Positions 8,496 through 16,509 of a stretch of 64,000 nt of DNA are shown here, piece after piece. The stretch spans positions 60,793 through 124,792 of the forward strand of contig NZ_BCXD01000007.1 of assembly GCF_001894925.1 (NCBI RefSeq), given 5' to 3'. Position 1 is the stretch's first letter. Every line of letters starts with the position of its first letter. Under the pieces are notes generated by a model. The model was not told where the DNA came from. It made no database searches and saw nothing but the letters and a program-made list of their open reading frames with translations. The stretch is from Rhodococcus rhodnii NBRC 100604 (GTDB lineage Bacteria > Actinomycetota > Actinomycetes > Mycobacteriales > Mycobacteriaceae). A program made the translations under genes and the position numbers.

Positions 8496-9722
8496 ATGCC
8501 CTTCCTCGACGACGCGATGGCGATGGCACCGGAGCTGACGCGACTTCGCCGTGAGCTGCACCGGGCACCCGAGATCGGGCTCGACCTGCCAAGGACGCAG
8601 GAACGGGTGCTGCGCGCGCTCGACGGACTCCCGCTCGACATCACCCTCGGCCGCGACCTCACCTCGGTGGTCGGGGTGCTGCGCGGCGCCGAGCCGGGCC
8701 CGACCGTCCTGCTGCGCGCCGACATGGACGCACTGCCGCTCGACGAACGCACGGGACTGGACTTCGTTTCCGAGACACCGGGCACGATGCACGCGTGCGG
8801 ACACGATCTGCACACCACGATGCTCACGGGCGCCGCGCATCTGCTCTCGGGTGCGCGGCACCGCCTCACGGGTGACGTCGTGTTCATGTTCCAGCCCGGC
8901 GAGGAAGGCTGCGACGGCGCGGGCGCGATGCTCGCCGAGGGCCTGCTCGACATTCCGGACCGCCGGCCCGACGCCGCGTACGCGATGCACGTGTTCACGA
9001 CCGGCTTCGATCCGGGCGCGTTCGCGGCGCGCAGCGGTCCGGCGATGGCCTCGACGACGAACATCGACCTCGTCGTCACGGGCGAGGGCGGCCACGCCTC
9101 CGCGCCCCATCGCGCGCGCGATCCGATCCCCGCGCTCTGCGAGATCGTCACCGCGCTGCAGACGATGGTGACGCGGCGGCTCGACCCGTTCGATCCCGTC
9201 GTCGTGACGATCGGGAGGATCGCGGCGGGCACCCGCCGCAACATCATTCCGGGGACGGCGAGCGCCGAGGGCACCCTGCGTGCGTTCTCGGACGACGCAC
9301 GTGGGCGGGTCAAGGAACTCGCGGGCACGCTCGTCGAGTCGATCGCCCACGCTCACGGCGTCTCCGCCGAGATCACGTTCACCGACAAGTATCCGGTGAC
9401 CGAGAACGACGCAGCCGAGGTCGACTTCGTGGAAGCCACCGTGCGGGAGACGCTGGGCGAGGAGCACTTCCATCGCATGGCACACCCGCTCACCGGCGCC
9501 GAGGACTTCTCGCGAGTGCTGCGCGAGGTGCCCGGGGCGATGGTGATGCTCGGCGCCGCGCCCACGGGCACCGACCCCGCGACCGTCCCCAACAACCATT
9601 CGCCCAGCGTCGTCTTCGACGAATCCGTCCTGCCGTTCGGCGCCGCACTGTTCGCCGAACTCGCCCATGCTCGACTCGAACGAGGGATCGAAACCCTCAC
9701 GCCCACACGGGAGTACGCATGA
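8496..9722 (+). CDS. M20 family amidohydrolase (AbgA/HipO-like)
   Basis: A 408-residue metal-dependent amidohydrolase. The two-metal site is marked by LLRADMDALPL (residues about 73-83), MHACGHD (98-104) and FQPGEEG; the dimerisation domain follows and the final metal ligand is in GAEDFS. Proteins of this type cleave N-acyl or p-aminobenzoyl amino acids. The ATG at 8496 follows GGAAAGGGG. Its stop overlaps the start of the AbgT-type transporter (ATGA), so uptake and cleavage are co-expressed. It could equally act on hippurate-like or acetylated amino acids. Confidence 0.88.
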   Translation: MPFLDDAMAMAPELTRLRRELHRAPEIGLDLPRTQERVLRALDGLPLDITLGRDLTSVVGVLRGAEPGPTVLLRADMDALPLDERTGLDFVSETPGTMHACGHDLHTTMLTGAAHLLSGARHRLTGDVVFMFQPGEEGCDGAGAMLAEGLLDIPDRRPDAAYAMHVFTTGFDPGAFAARSGPAMASTTNIDLVVTGEGGHASAPHRARDPIPALCEIVTALQTMVTRRLDPFDPVVVTIGRIAAGTRRNIIPGTASAEGTLRAFSDDARGRVKELAGTLVESIAHAHGVSAEITFTDKYPVTENDAAEVDFVEATVRETLGEEHFHRMAHPLTGAEDFSRVLREVPGAMVMLGAAPTGTDPATVPNNHSPSVVFDESVLPFGAALFAELAHARLERGIETLTPTREYA

Positions 9723-11266
9723 CGACCACCAGCAGTGAGACAGACGGCACCATCTCCTACGCGAGCGGGCGTCTCGGGCGCGTGCTCGGTGCGATCGAAC
9801 GCGTCGGCAACAAGCTGCCGCATCCGTTCTACCTGTTCCTCCTGGTCGCCGGGCTCGTCGCCGTGGCGTCCACCCTCGCTTCCGCATTCGGAGCGAGCAC
9901 GACGGATCCCGTGACCGGCGAGACCGTCGCCGTCAAAGGCATTCTCACCGGAGAGGGCATCGCGTACGCCCTCACCGAGGCCATCGACAACTTCGTCGAG
10001 TTCCCGCCGCTCGGCCTGATCATCACGGTGATGCTCGGGATCGGGCTCGCCGAACGAGTGGGCCTGCTCGGCTCGTTCATGCGCGGCGCGGTGCTCTCGG
10101 CCCCGAAGTCGGCGATCACCTTCGTCGTCGTGCTCGTCAGCCTCATGGGCAATCTCGCGTCCGACTCCGCGATGATCATCCTCCCACCGCTCGCCGCCGC
10201 GGCGTTCCTCGCGGCAGGACGCCACCCGCTCGCGGGCTTCGCCGCCTCCTACGCCGCCGTGGCGGCGGGATTCAGCGCGAACGTCGTGCCGGCGGGTACC
10301 GATGTCCTGCTGTCCGGCATCACCACCGAGGCCGCGCGGATCGTCGATCCCGAGGCGAACATCACGCCCGTCGCCAACTGGTTCTTCATGTCCTTCTCGA
10401 CGCTGATCCTCGCCGCCGCGATCACGTTCGCGTGCCAGCGGTTCGTCGAGCCGCGGCTCACCCCGTATCAGGGCGAGGCGCACGACGACGACGCGAAGCC
10501 ACTGGACGACGACCAGAAGCGCGGGTTGCGCCGCGCCGGAATCGCCATCGCGCTCTACCTCGTCGTCGTCGCCGCAGCCGTGGTGGTACCCGCGTCGCCG
10601 CTGCGCGGTGAGGGCGGCGCCATTCTGCGGTCCCCGTTCATGAGTTCGATCCCCATCTTCCTGATGGGCATGTTCCTCGTCGGCGGCATCGTGTACGGCG
10701 TCGCGGCGAAGACGCTGACGGCGTGGGATCAGGTGCCGAAGCTGATGGGCGACGCCGTGCGGGAGCTCGCACCGTTCATCGTCGTGATCTTCGCTGCGGC
10801 ACAGGCGATCGCGTGGTTCAACTGGTCGCAGCTGGGGCTGCTCATCGCGACCGGTGGTGCCGGCGCGATGGAGGCGACGGGACTCGGCGGCGTGTGGGGC
10901 CTGCTGCTCTTCAGCCTCTTCGTGACGCTGCCTGCGCTGATGCTCACCAGCGGCTCGGCCCTGTGGACGCTGCTCGCACCGATCTTCGTCCCGATGTTCA
11001 TGCTCGCGGGCGTCGATCCCGCCTACACGCAGGCGGCGTTCCGGATCACGGATTCGGCGACGAACCCGCTCGTTCCGGTCAATCCGATGCTGCCGGTGGT
11101 CCTCGGTCTCATGCAGCGGTACAGCCCCAAGGCCGGGCTGGGGACCCTGTTCAGCCTCATCATTCCGTTCACCATGATCATCTGGGGCGTGTGGCTCGTG
11201 CAGCTCGTCGCATGGGGGCTCCTCGGTCTTCCCGTCGGCCCCGGCCACGGCCTGGAGCTCCAGTGA
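9719..11266 (+). CDS. abgT: AbgT family transporter
   Basis: A 515-residue integral membrane protein with about 12-13 hydrophobic segments. The N-terminus GKLP-like motif (VGNKLPHPFYLFL), the GNLASDSAMIILPPLAA segment and the C-terminal NPLVPVNPMLPVVLG are typical of the AbgT family, described for uptake of p-aminobenzoyl-glutamate and, for some members, for sulfonamide efflux. The start overlaps the upstream M20 stop and its stop overlaps the downstream M20 start (GTGA). The flanking hydrolases strongly suggest import of an N-acyl or aminobenzoyl amino acid for cleavage. Confidence 0.92.
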   Translation: MTTTSSETDGTISYASGRLGRVLGAIERVGNKLPHPFYLFLLVAGLVAVASTLASAFGASTTDPVTGETVAVKGILTGEGIAYALTEAIDNFVEFPPLGLIITVMLGIGLAERVGLLGSFMRGAVLSAPKSAITFVVVLVSLMGNLASDSAMIILPPLAAAAFLAAGRHPLAGFAASYAAVAAGFSANVVPAGTDVLLSGITTEAARIVDPEANITPVANWFFMSFSTLILAAAITFACQRFVEPRLTPYQGEAHDDDAKPLDDDQKRGLRRAGIAIALYLVVVAAAVVVPASPLRGEGGAILRSPFMSSIPIFLMGMFLVGGIVYGVAAKTLTAWDQVPKLMGDAVRELAPFIVVIFAAAQAIAWFNWSQLGLLIATGGAGAMEATGLGGVWGLLLFSLFVTLPALMLTSGSALWTLLAPIFVPMFMLAGVDPAYTQAAFRITDSATNPLVPVNPMLPVVLGLMQRYSPKAGLGTLFSLIIPFTMIIWGVWLVQLVAWGLLGLPVGPGHGLELQ

Positions 11267-12486
11267 CCCGGATGCCGGAGCTCGTCGCCGAGGTCGCCCG
11301 CGGCCTCGGCGCGCGGCTCCCCGTGCTCTGCGACGTCGCGGCGGATCTTCACGCACATCCCGAGATCCGCTTCACGGAACACCATGCGGCGCAGCGGCTC
11401 ACCGACGAGCTGGACCGTGCGGGATTCGCCGTCACGCGCGGATTCGCCGGCCTGGACACGGCGTTCGTCGGACGCTGGTCGACGCCGGGCGCCGCGCCCG
11501 ACGCCCCGACCGTCGCGATCTTCTGCGAGTACGACGCACTCGAGGAGATCGGGCACGCGTGCGGACACAACCTCATCGCGGCGTTCGGACTCGGTGCCGC
11601 GATGCTGCTTCGCGACGCCCTGCTCGCCGCACCCGGCACCGACGCGCACGTCGTCGTCATCGGCAGCCCGGGAGAGGAGGGCGCCGCGGGCAAGGTGCCC
11701 ATGATCGAGGGCGGCGTGCTGGACGGCATCGACGTCGCGATCATGGCGCACCCCGCCGATCTCGACGCCGTCGGCGGAACGAGCCTGTCGCGCATCGCAC
11801 TCGACGTCGAGTTCGAGGGACGAGCGGCGCACGCCGCCAACGATCCCGCGGACGGTGTCAATGCGCTCGACGCGGCGACACTGTCGCTCAACGCGATCGG
11901 ACTGCTGCGCCAGCAGCTCCCCGACGCGGTGCGGGTGCACGCGATAGTCACGGACGGCGGGCAGGCGCCGAACATCATCCCCGAGCACACCGCGCTGCGA
12001 TGCTTCGTCCGCGACGTCGATCAGGATCGGTTGCTCGCGAACATCGTTCCGCGCGTGCGCCGATGCTTCGAGGCGGGAGCACTCGCGACCGGATGCACTG
12101 TGACGATCGAGGAGCGGACACCGCCCTATCACTCGATGCGGCCCGATCCCGTGCTCGCCGACGTCGCTGCCGCGGCGTTCGCGGCGGTCGGCCGGGTGCC
12201 GCAGCCGCAGGAGGTCATGGCCGGATCCACCGACATGGGCAACGTCAGCCGCATCGTCCCCGCGATCCACCCGATGGTGTGCCTCGAACCGGGCGTGCAT
12301 CCGCACACCCGCGAATTCGCCGCTGCTGCAGCAGGGCCGAATGCCGAGAAGACCATCGCCGACGGAGCCGTGATCCTCGCCGCGACGGCACTCGCCGTCT
12401 TTCGCGACCCGTCGCTACGAGACGCTGCGGTCGCGGGGTTCGGCATCGAGCGGCGACCAGTGGACGATCCTGACACTCCGGTGTAA
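11263..12486 (+). CDS. M20 family amidohydrolase (AbgB-like)
   Basis: A 407-residue M20 metallo-amidohydrolase of the AbgB branch. Motifs include EYDALEEIGHACGHN (metal ligands), GSPGEEGAAGK and AGSTDMGNVS near the C-terminus. In E. coli AbgA and AbgB form a heterodimeric p-aminobenzoyl-glutamate hydrolase next to AbgT; the present gene order hydrolase-transporter-hydrolase is the same idea. The GTG start at 11263 overlaps the transporter stop; an ATG at 11272 is an alternative. Confidence 0.87.
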   Translation: MTRMPELVAEVARGLGARLPVLCDVAADLHAHPEIRFTEHHAAQRLTDELDRAGFAVTRGFAGLDTAFVGRWSTPGAAPDAPTVAIFCEYDALEEIGHACGHNLIAAFGLGAAMLLRDALLAAPGTDAHVVVIGSPGEEGAAGKVPMIEGGVLDGIDVAIMAHPADLDAVGGTSLSRIALDVEFEGRAAHAANDPADGVNALDAATLSLNAIGLLRQQLPDAVRVHAIVTDGGQAPNIIPEHTALRCFVRDVDQDRLLANIVPRVRRCFEAGALATGCTVTIEERTPPYHSMRPDPVLADVAAAAFAAVGRVPQPQEVMAGSTDMGNVSRIVPAIHPMVCLEPGVHPHTREFAAAAAGPNAEKTIADGAVILAATALAVFRDPSLRDAAVAGFGIERRPVDDPDTPV

Positions 12487-12530
12487 CGTCGATCTCTTCG
12501 TCTTCGGACGGAGTCAGCGGGAGCGACGAC

Positions 12531-12734
12531 ATGTCGGAACACAAGCAGATGCAACCCCCGGACTACCACCGGTGCCTGGACACGGTCTTCGGATCACCAT
12601 CACCCGCCGCCTGCCGGGAGATGCACGAAAGCAACGCAGAATTGGTCTTCGGCATACGGCGGAAACTCGAAAGCCTGAACCAGCACGTCACGGAATGGGA
12701 AGGGACAGCCGACGACAGCACCGCGGGAGCGTGA
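12531..12734 (+). CDS. Small hypothetical protein, first gene of an unknown three-gene operon
   Basis: A 67-residue acidic protein with a predicted helical middle part (REMHESNAELVFGIRRKLE). Weak GGAG ribosome site before the ATG. It has no recognisable family, no signal peptide and no membrane segment. It is immediately followed by a 322-residue gene (GTG at 12731 overlaps its stop as GTGA). The base composition is visibly less GC-rich than the flanking genes. It might be a partner, antitoxin or chaperone for the next gene, but nothing in the sequence proves it. Confidence 0.5.
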   Translation: MSEHKQMQPPDYHRCLDTVFGSPSPAACREMHESNAELVFGIRRKLESLNQHVTEWEGTADDSTAGA

Positions 12735-12739
12735 GAGCG

Positions 12740-13708
12740 ATGCCCGCGGACAGGACCCCCACGGAACTCGCAGCGTCGATCCGATCGGATCCCGGAATCG
12801 ATCTGACACCGATTTACAGCCGACTCGCATCGATTCTCGCCCCCGGATCGGAGCCACACGCGGATCAGTCCAGATCCGTTCGAGTTCCGAGTGTCGAACT
12901 GGACGACGTGACCGTGACGGTATCGGTGTGGTGCAGCGATCCCTCCTACCTCGGCACGTTCGACAGAACCGCAGACACGAAGATGGTCCGCGTCGCACTC
13001 CTCGCACACCCCGACACCCCCGAGGTCGAGGACACCCTGCCGCCCCCGGTCGATCTACCCCTCCGAGAACAGATCGCCTGGGTACGAGCAGTTCTCGGTG
13101 ATTCCGCCGATTACGCGTACCGGGTCGTCACCGACGCGAGCATGGTTCGTGTACGACCTTCGTTCTTCGTCGTTCTCGTCGAGTCCGATGGCTCTCCTCG
13201 CCTCGCACCGAGTGACTTCGCGTGGTTGCTCGCCAGCAGCGGCGGTGGCCGACGTGCATACCCCGAGAAAGTGGTTCCCGACGATCCGGAACTGCTCTGG
13301 TACCTACGCCGGCACGGCGATCTCATCAGGGCGGACCGGGTGGCGCATCCGCAGGCGTCGCCGCCGGAAGTGTGGGCGCAGGAGTTCGTATCCTCGCTGA
13401 CCGCCACCATCGCGGATGAACTCGGACGTATGGGCGCCAGTCGCTGGTTCACGTTCGAGGAGATCCGGTTGCACGGGATCGACCGTGTGATCGTCAGATA
13501 CACCTGGCACCTGGTCGACGGCGACAAGCGATTCGGTTTCGACATCGACCTCGCCGGGCTTCGGGCATATCGACTCCGAGTCCATGATGATCCGCGTGCG
13601 AGTACAGCAGGACGCCGCGTCGGCAGGACGCCCTTCAGTCAGCCGACGTTCCGGGATCCAGAGATCGTCGACGGCGTCACGTGGGTCGCTTTCGGAGCAT
13701 CCGGATGA
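12740..13708 (+). CDS. Hypothetical protein of lower GC, unknown operon
   Basis: A 322-residue protein that I do not recognise. It shows mixed alpha/beta character without membrane segments. The central part has WLLASSGGGRRAYPEKVVP; the C-terminal part alternates short strands (VIVRYTWHLVDGDKRFGFDIDL). The ATG at 12740 is used here; a GTG at 12731 overlapping the previous stop is equally possible. Its TGA overlaps the ATG of the following gene. The strand-rich C-terminal segment resembles the core of the next protein (VVVTFDWNHESGDSTSY), hinting at a shared fold. Codon use is more A/T-tolerant than in neighbours, which may reflect transfer. Confidence 0.6.
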   Translation: MPADRTPTELAASIRSDPGIDLTPIYSRLASILAPGSEPHADQSRSVRVPSVELDDVTVTVSVWCSDPSYLGTFDRTADTKMVRVALLAHPDTPEVEDTLPPPVDLPLREQIAWVRAVLGDSADYAYRVVTDASMVRVRPSFFVVLVESDGSPRLAPSDFAWLLASSGGGRRAYPEKVVPDDPELLWYLRRHGDLIRADRVAHPQASPPEVWAQEFVSSLTATIADELGRMGASRWFTFEEIRLHGIDRVIVRYTWHLVDGDKRFGFDIDLAGLRAYRLRVHDDPRASTAGRRVGRTPFSQPTFRDPEIVDGVTWVAFGASG

Positions 13709-14175
13709 CGCGATCCGGGGATGATGGAGCCGTGCGACCACACCCCGACCAGTCGGCCCGTCTTCGACGCGAGATCGCCGCAGCGCTGCACGCTTATCTT
13801 CGGGAGGCATCGTCGCTCCCTGCGGAGCCCGCATCGCACGACGACTCCGCAACGGGGTGGTTCGCGACGGCGCCCCATCGCGACGGACCCGTCTACGGCC
13901 GCGAGCCCTGGGTTCACATGCGGAATGTCGCGGTCGAGTCCGTAGGTCCGACGGTGGTGGTGACGTTCGACTGGAATCACGAATCCGGCGACAGTACTTC
14001 GTATCTCGTTGCGATGTACGCACCGAACTGGGATGTCGTCACGGGAACCGACGCGCTGATCACCAAGCTCGATCTACTTCTCGACGGCAACTCTTGGCGG
14101 GACCGCGCACGCCCCATCGGAGGCGACCTGTATCTCGTCGTTCCCCCGGACTCCAGCAGCCACCCCCGCGCATGA
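13705..14175 (+). CDS. Hypothetical protein, third gene of the unknown operon
   Basis: A 156-residue soluble protein with no known family. An N-terminal helix (RLRREIAAALHAYLREASSL) precedes a strand-rich domain (VHMRNVAVESVGPTVVVTF). The start overlaps the stop of the 322-residue gene (ATGA), so all three small-operon genes are translationally coupled. A hairpin at 14174-14200 follows directly. The C-terminal pattern VTF-W-x(5)-DSTSY-x-V resembles a segment of the upstream protein, so the two may be distant paralogues or an effector and its partner. Confidence 0.6.
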   Translation: MTRSGDDGAVRPHPDQSARLRREIAAALHAYLREASSLPAEPASHDDSATGWFATAPHRDGPVYGREPWVHMRNVAVESVGPTVVVTFDWNHESGDSTSYLVAMYAPNWDVVTGTDALITKLDLLLDGNSWRDRARPIGGDLYLVVPPDSSSHPRA

Positions 14176-14200
14176 GTGCCGGTTCCGGAGAGGGATCGGC
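14174..14200. terminator. Possible hairpin terminator between convergent units
   Basis: GTGCCG (14174-14179) pairs with CGGCAC (14195-14200), with some extension into the loop. It overlaps the last codon of the unknown operon and lies before the end of the convergent small membrane gene. No T-run follows. Confidence 0.35.
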
Positions 14201-14214
14201 ACCGCGCGACGCCG

Positions 14215-14436
14215 TCACGCCCTGACCGCGCCGCGGACCGCTACGAGGACGCCCACGGCGGCGACCACCGCGGCGAGCGCGACGAGTCCGATCCGCAGCC
14301 CGGCGGCGTGGACCTCGAACGACGCGACGACGAGGGCGCCGCCCGACGCGGTGAGCAGAGCGCCCGCCACGAACAATGTCGTGCGCGCCAGGAGGATCGC
14401 GGCGACGAGCGCAGCGGCTGCGAGCAGCATCGTCAT
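14215..14436 (-). CDS. Small two-helix membrane protein
   Basis: A 73-residue protein that is almost entirely hydrophobic: two or three membrane segments (MLLAAAALVAAILLA, LFVAGALLTASGGALVVA, IGLVALAAVVAAVGVLVAV) and a short basic tail. The ATG at 14436 is preceded by GGGGAGAG; longer in-frame starts to 14577 lack such a site. No family recognised. It is convergent with the unknown operon. Confidence 0.55.
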   Translation of the reverse strand: MTMLLAAAALVAAILLARTTLFVAGALLTASGGALVVASFEVHAAGLRIGLVALAAVVAAVGVLVAVRGAVRA

Positions 14437-14527
14437 CAGGCTCTCCCCGGGGCGACGGACGTGTGCTGTGGGTATACCTCGCCCGGGCGGTTTCGTTACA
14501 GAACCGATGCCCTCCGCTGCGCCGTTG

Positions 14528-15139
14528 TCACCCCGGCAGGAGTTCGCTGCGCCACGCCTCTTGGGCCGTTCCGTCACCCCGCGTGAACCGCACCCGCCGC
14601 GACGGGCCGTCGGAGTCGCCCCGCCAGAACACGATCTCGCGCGGCTCGATCGCGTAGCCCGCCCAGGTGCGCGGCTCGTCGAGGGCGGGGTGCTCGCGGT
14701 CGAACGCCGCCCACGCGGCGTGGCGGTCCTCGACCGGCATCGCTGCCATCTCCTCGGTGTTCAGCCACGCGAGCAACTGGAGATACCTGCTCCGGGTGCG
14801 ATAGGCGCGCGCGTTCTCGCCCGCATCGGCGGCCACGACATCACCCGTGACCATCATCTGACGGCCCGCGTCCGGCCACACCAGCGCACACGACGCACGC
14901 GGAGACTCGGCAAGTTCCCGGACCTTGCGCGACGCCGAGTCGGTATGGAAATGGAGTCGTCCTCCGGCGACCTCGGTGAGCAGCACGTGCCGCACCCGCG
15001 GGTAGCCGTCGGTACCCGTCGTCGCGAGCGCCATGAGCGGCGGAGCGTCGAGGGTATCCGGCCCCAGCCACATCCCGAGCAGCCGGATCGGGTCGATGTC
15101 GGTGTAGTGCTCGGGTTCGCAGTCGTGTCCGAAGTTCAT
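14528..15139 (-). CDS. Pyridoxamine 5'-phosphate oxidase family protein (PdxH-like)
   Basis: A 203-residue FMN-binding split-barrel protein. The segment PRVRHVLLTEV followed by FHTDSASRKVRELAESPRA matches the FMN and PLP binding pattern of PdxH, and the C-terminal WAGYAIEPREIVFWRG plus a final arginine-containing strand match its C-terminal domain. It could make pyridoxal phosphate or be a related flavin/F420-dependent reductase. The start ATG overlaps the stop of the upstream amidohydrolase, so the two are co-translated. Confidence 0.8.
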   Translation of the reverse strand: MNFGHDCEPEHYTDIDPIRLLGMWLGPDTLDAPPLMALATTGTDGYPRVRHVLLTEVAGGRLHFHTDSASRKVRELAESPRASCALVWPDAGRQMMVTGDVVAADAGENARAYRTRSRYLQLLAWLNTEEMAAMPVEDRHAAWAAFDREHPALDEPRTWAGYAIEPREIVFWRGDSDGPSRRVRFTRGDGTAQEAWRSELLPG

Positions 15140-16458
15140 GGCAGGCGCTCTCCGCTCGTGAGTGAGTTTCGGGTCCCTGGACCGGAAAGTCTCGCACGAG
15201 CGCGAAGCGCCCCATCGCGGACGACGACGCGTCCGCCCACGACGACGTGCTTGGGGCGGCGGCCCGGCGACGCCCACAACAGACCCGCGACGGGGTCGTG
15301 GACGCCCGCGTCCGCCACGCCCGAGACGTCCCACACGCAGAGATCTCCCGCGGCCCCGACGTCGAGCGTGCCGAGTTCCGGTCGCCCCAGCCCCGCAGCT
15401 CCACCCGCCGTGGCCGCGGTGAGCAGCTCCCGCGCCGGGACGGGCCGGCCGACGAGCGGCGCGACCTGCATCGCGAGCCGCGTGTCGGCGAGCAGATGCC
15501 CGGCGTCGTTGCTGCCGCCGCCGCTCGTCCCCATCCCGACGGCGACGCCCGCGTCGTGCAACGCGGCGACGGGTGCGATCCCCCATCCCATCGGGAGATC
15601 GCAACCGGGCGCGTGCGTCGCGCTCACACCGGCCTGCGCGAGCCGGGCGATCTCGTCGCCGGTCACGTCGCACAGGTGCGCGAGCGTGACATCGTCTGCG
15701 AGCCAACCCCATTCGTCGAGCAGCTCGATCGGTCGTCTGCCGTACCGCTCCGCGGCGATGGCGACGTCGACCTGTTCGTTCGCCTGCGTCCGCCGTCGCA
15801 ACCCGTACTCGCGCGCGACCTCCGCGAGCGCATCGAACGTCTCGCGCTCATCGCTGTGCACGCCGGCGGGACCGACCGCGAACTGCAGCATCCCGTCCGC
15901 CGTGACGCCGCGATCCTCGGGCGTCAGCCAGTGCCGGGCGATCGCGCGCGCCGACTCCGCGGCCGCCGCCGGATCGTCGCGCGCCGTCCCCCGCACGAAC
16001 GTGAGCCGGACGCCGAGCTCTCGCGCCACGGCTGCGACGGCGTCGGCGTACTCGACGGAACCCTCGGCCGTCATGTCCGCCGGCCACGTCAGGTGATGAT
16101 CGGCCACCGTCGTGACGCCGCACAGCAGCGACTCCGCGAGGCCTGCCTCCGCCGCGGCGGCGCCGAGCCCCGGCTCGACACCGGCCCGCGCGTAGTGCTC
16201 GGCCATCGTCGGCAGCCACTGCGCCATCGGGACGCCCTTGGTCTCCGGGATCGTCCGGAAGGCGGTCTGCAGCAGGTGGTGATGCGCGTTGACGAGCCCC
16301 GGCGTGACGACGCACCCACTCGCGTCGAGGACCTCACCGCCCGAGCCACCCGAGCCACCGGACGCCGTGACGACGCGGCCGTCCTCGATCACGACGTCGG
16401 ATCCGGTCTCGTCGCCCGTTCGCCCGAACACCGCGAGCGCGCCCTGCACAGTCAGCAC
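15136..16458 (-). CDS. Amidohydrolase, 8-oxoguanine deaminase-like (TRZ/ATZ family)
   Basis: A 440-residue metal-dependent deaminase. GLVNAHHHLLQTAFR holds the first metal-binding HxH; the later ADHH, LAHLCDVT and GMGTSGGGSNDAG (aspartate position replaced around the SND motif of 8-oxoguanine and hydroxyatrazine hydrolases) follow in order. It probably deaminates an oxidised purine or triazine-like ring. GTG start at 16458 without clear ribosome site; TAGTTT nine bases upstream of it suggests a leaderless message. The coding end runs through a copy of repeat A, so its last 20 or so residues are repeat-derived. Together with guaD it forms a purine-scavenging pair. Confidence 0.82.
   Translation of the reverse strand: MLTVQGALAVFGRTGDETGSDVVIEDGRVVTASGGSGGSGGEVLDASGCVVTPGLVNAHHHLLQTAFRTIPETKGVPMAQWLPTMAEHYARAGVEPGLGAAAAEAGLAESLLCGVTTVADHHLTWPADMTAEGSVEYADAVAAVARELGVRLTFVRGTARDDPAAAAESARAIARHWLTPEDRGVTADGMLQFAVGPAGVHSDERETFDALAEVAREYGLRRRTQANEQVDVAIAAERYGRRPIELLDEWGWLADDVTLAHLCDVTGDEIARLAQAGVSATHAPGCDLPMGWGIAPVAALHDAGVAVGMGTSGGGSNDAGHLLADTRLAMQVAPLVGRPVPARELLTAATAGGAAGLGRPELGTLDVGAAGDLCVWDVSGVADAGVHDPVAGLLWASPGRRPKHVVVGGRVVVRDGALRARARLSGPGTRNSLTSGERLP
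15153..15202. repeat. Hairpin repeat family A, copy 2 (inside coding sequence)
   Basis: An imperfect inverted repeat with outer arms CGCTCGTG / CACGAGCG and inner parts GAGTTTC and CCGGAAAGTC. It is clearly related to the copies at 7303 and 50859 but less symmetric. It lies wholly within the 3' end of the amidohydrolase reading frame and supplies the C-terminal residues. Confidence 0.7.
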
Positions 16459-16509
16459 GACGCATCAAACTAGCCGTGCCCGGCGGCCACCGCAGCGCGA
16501 ACCGCGACG

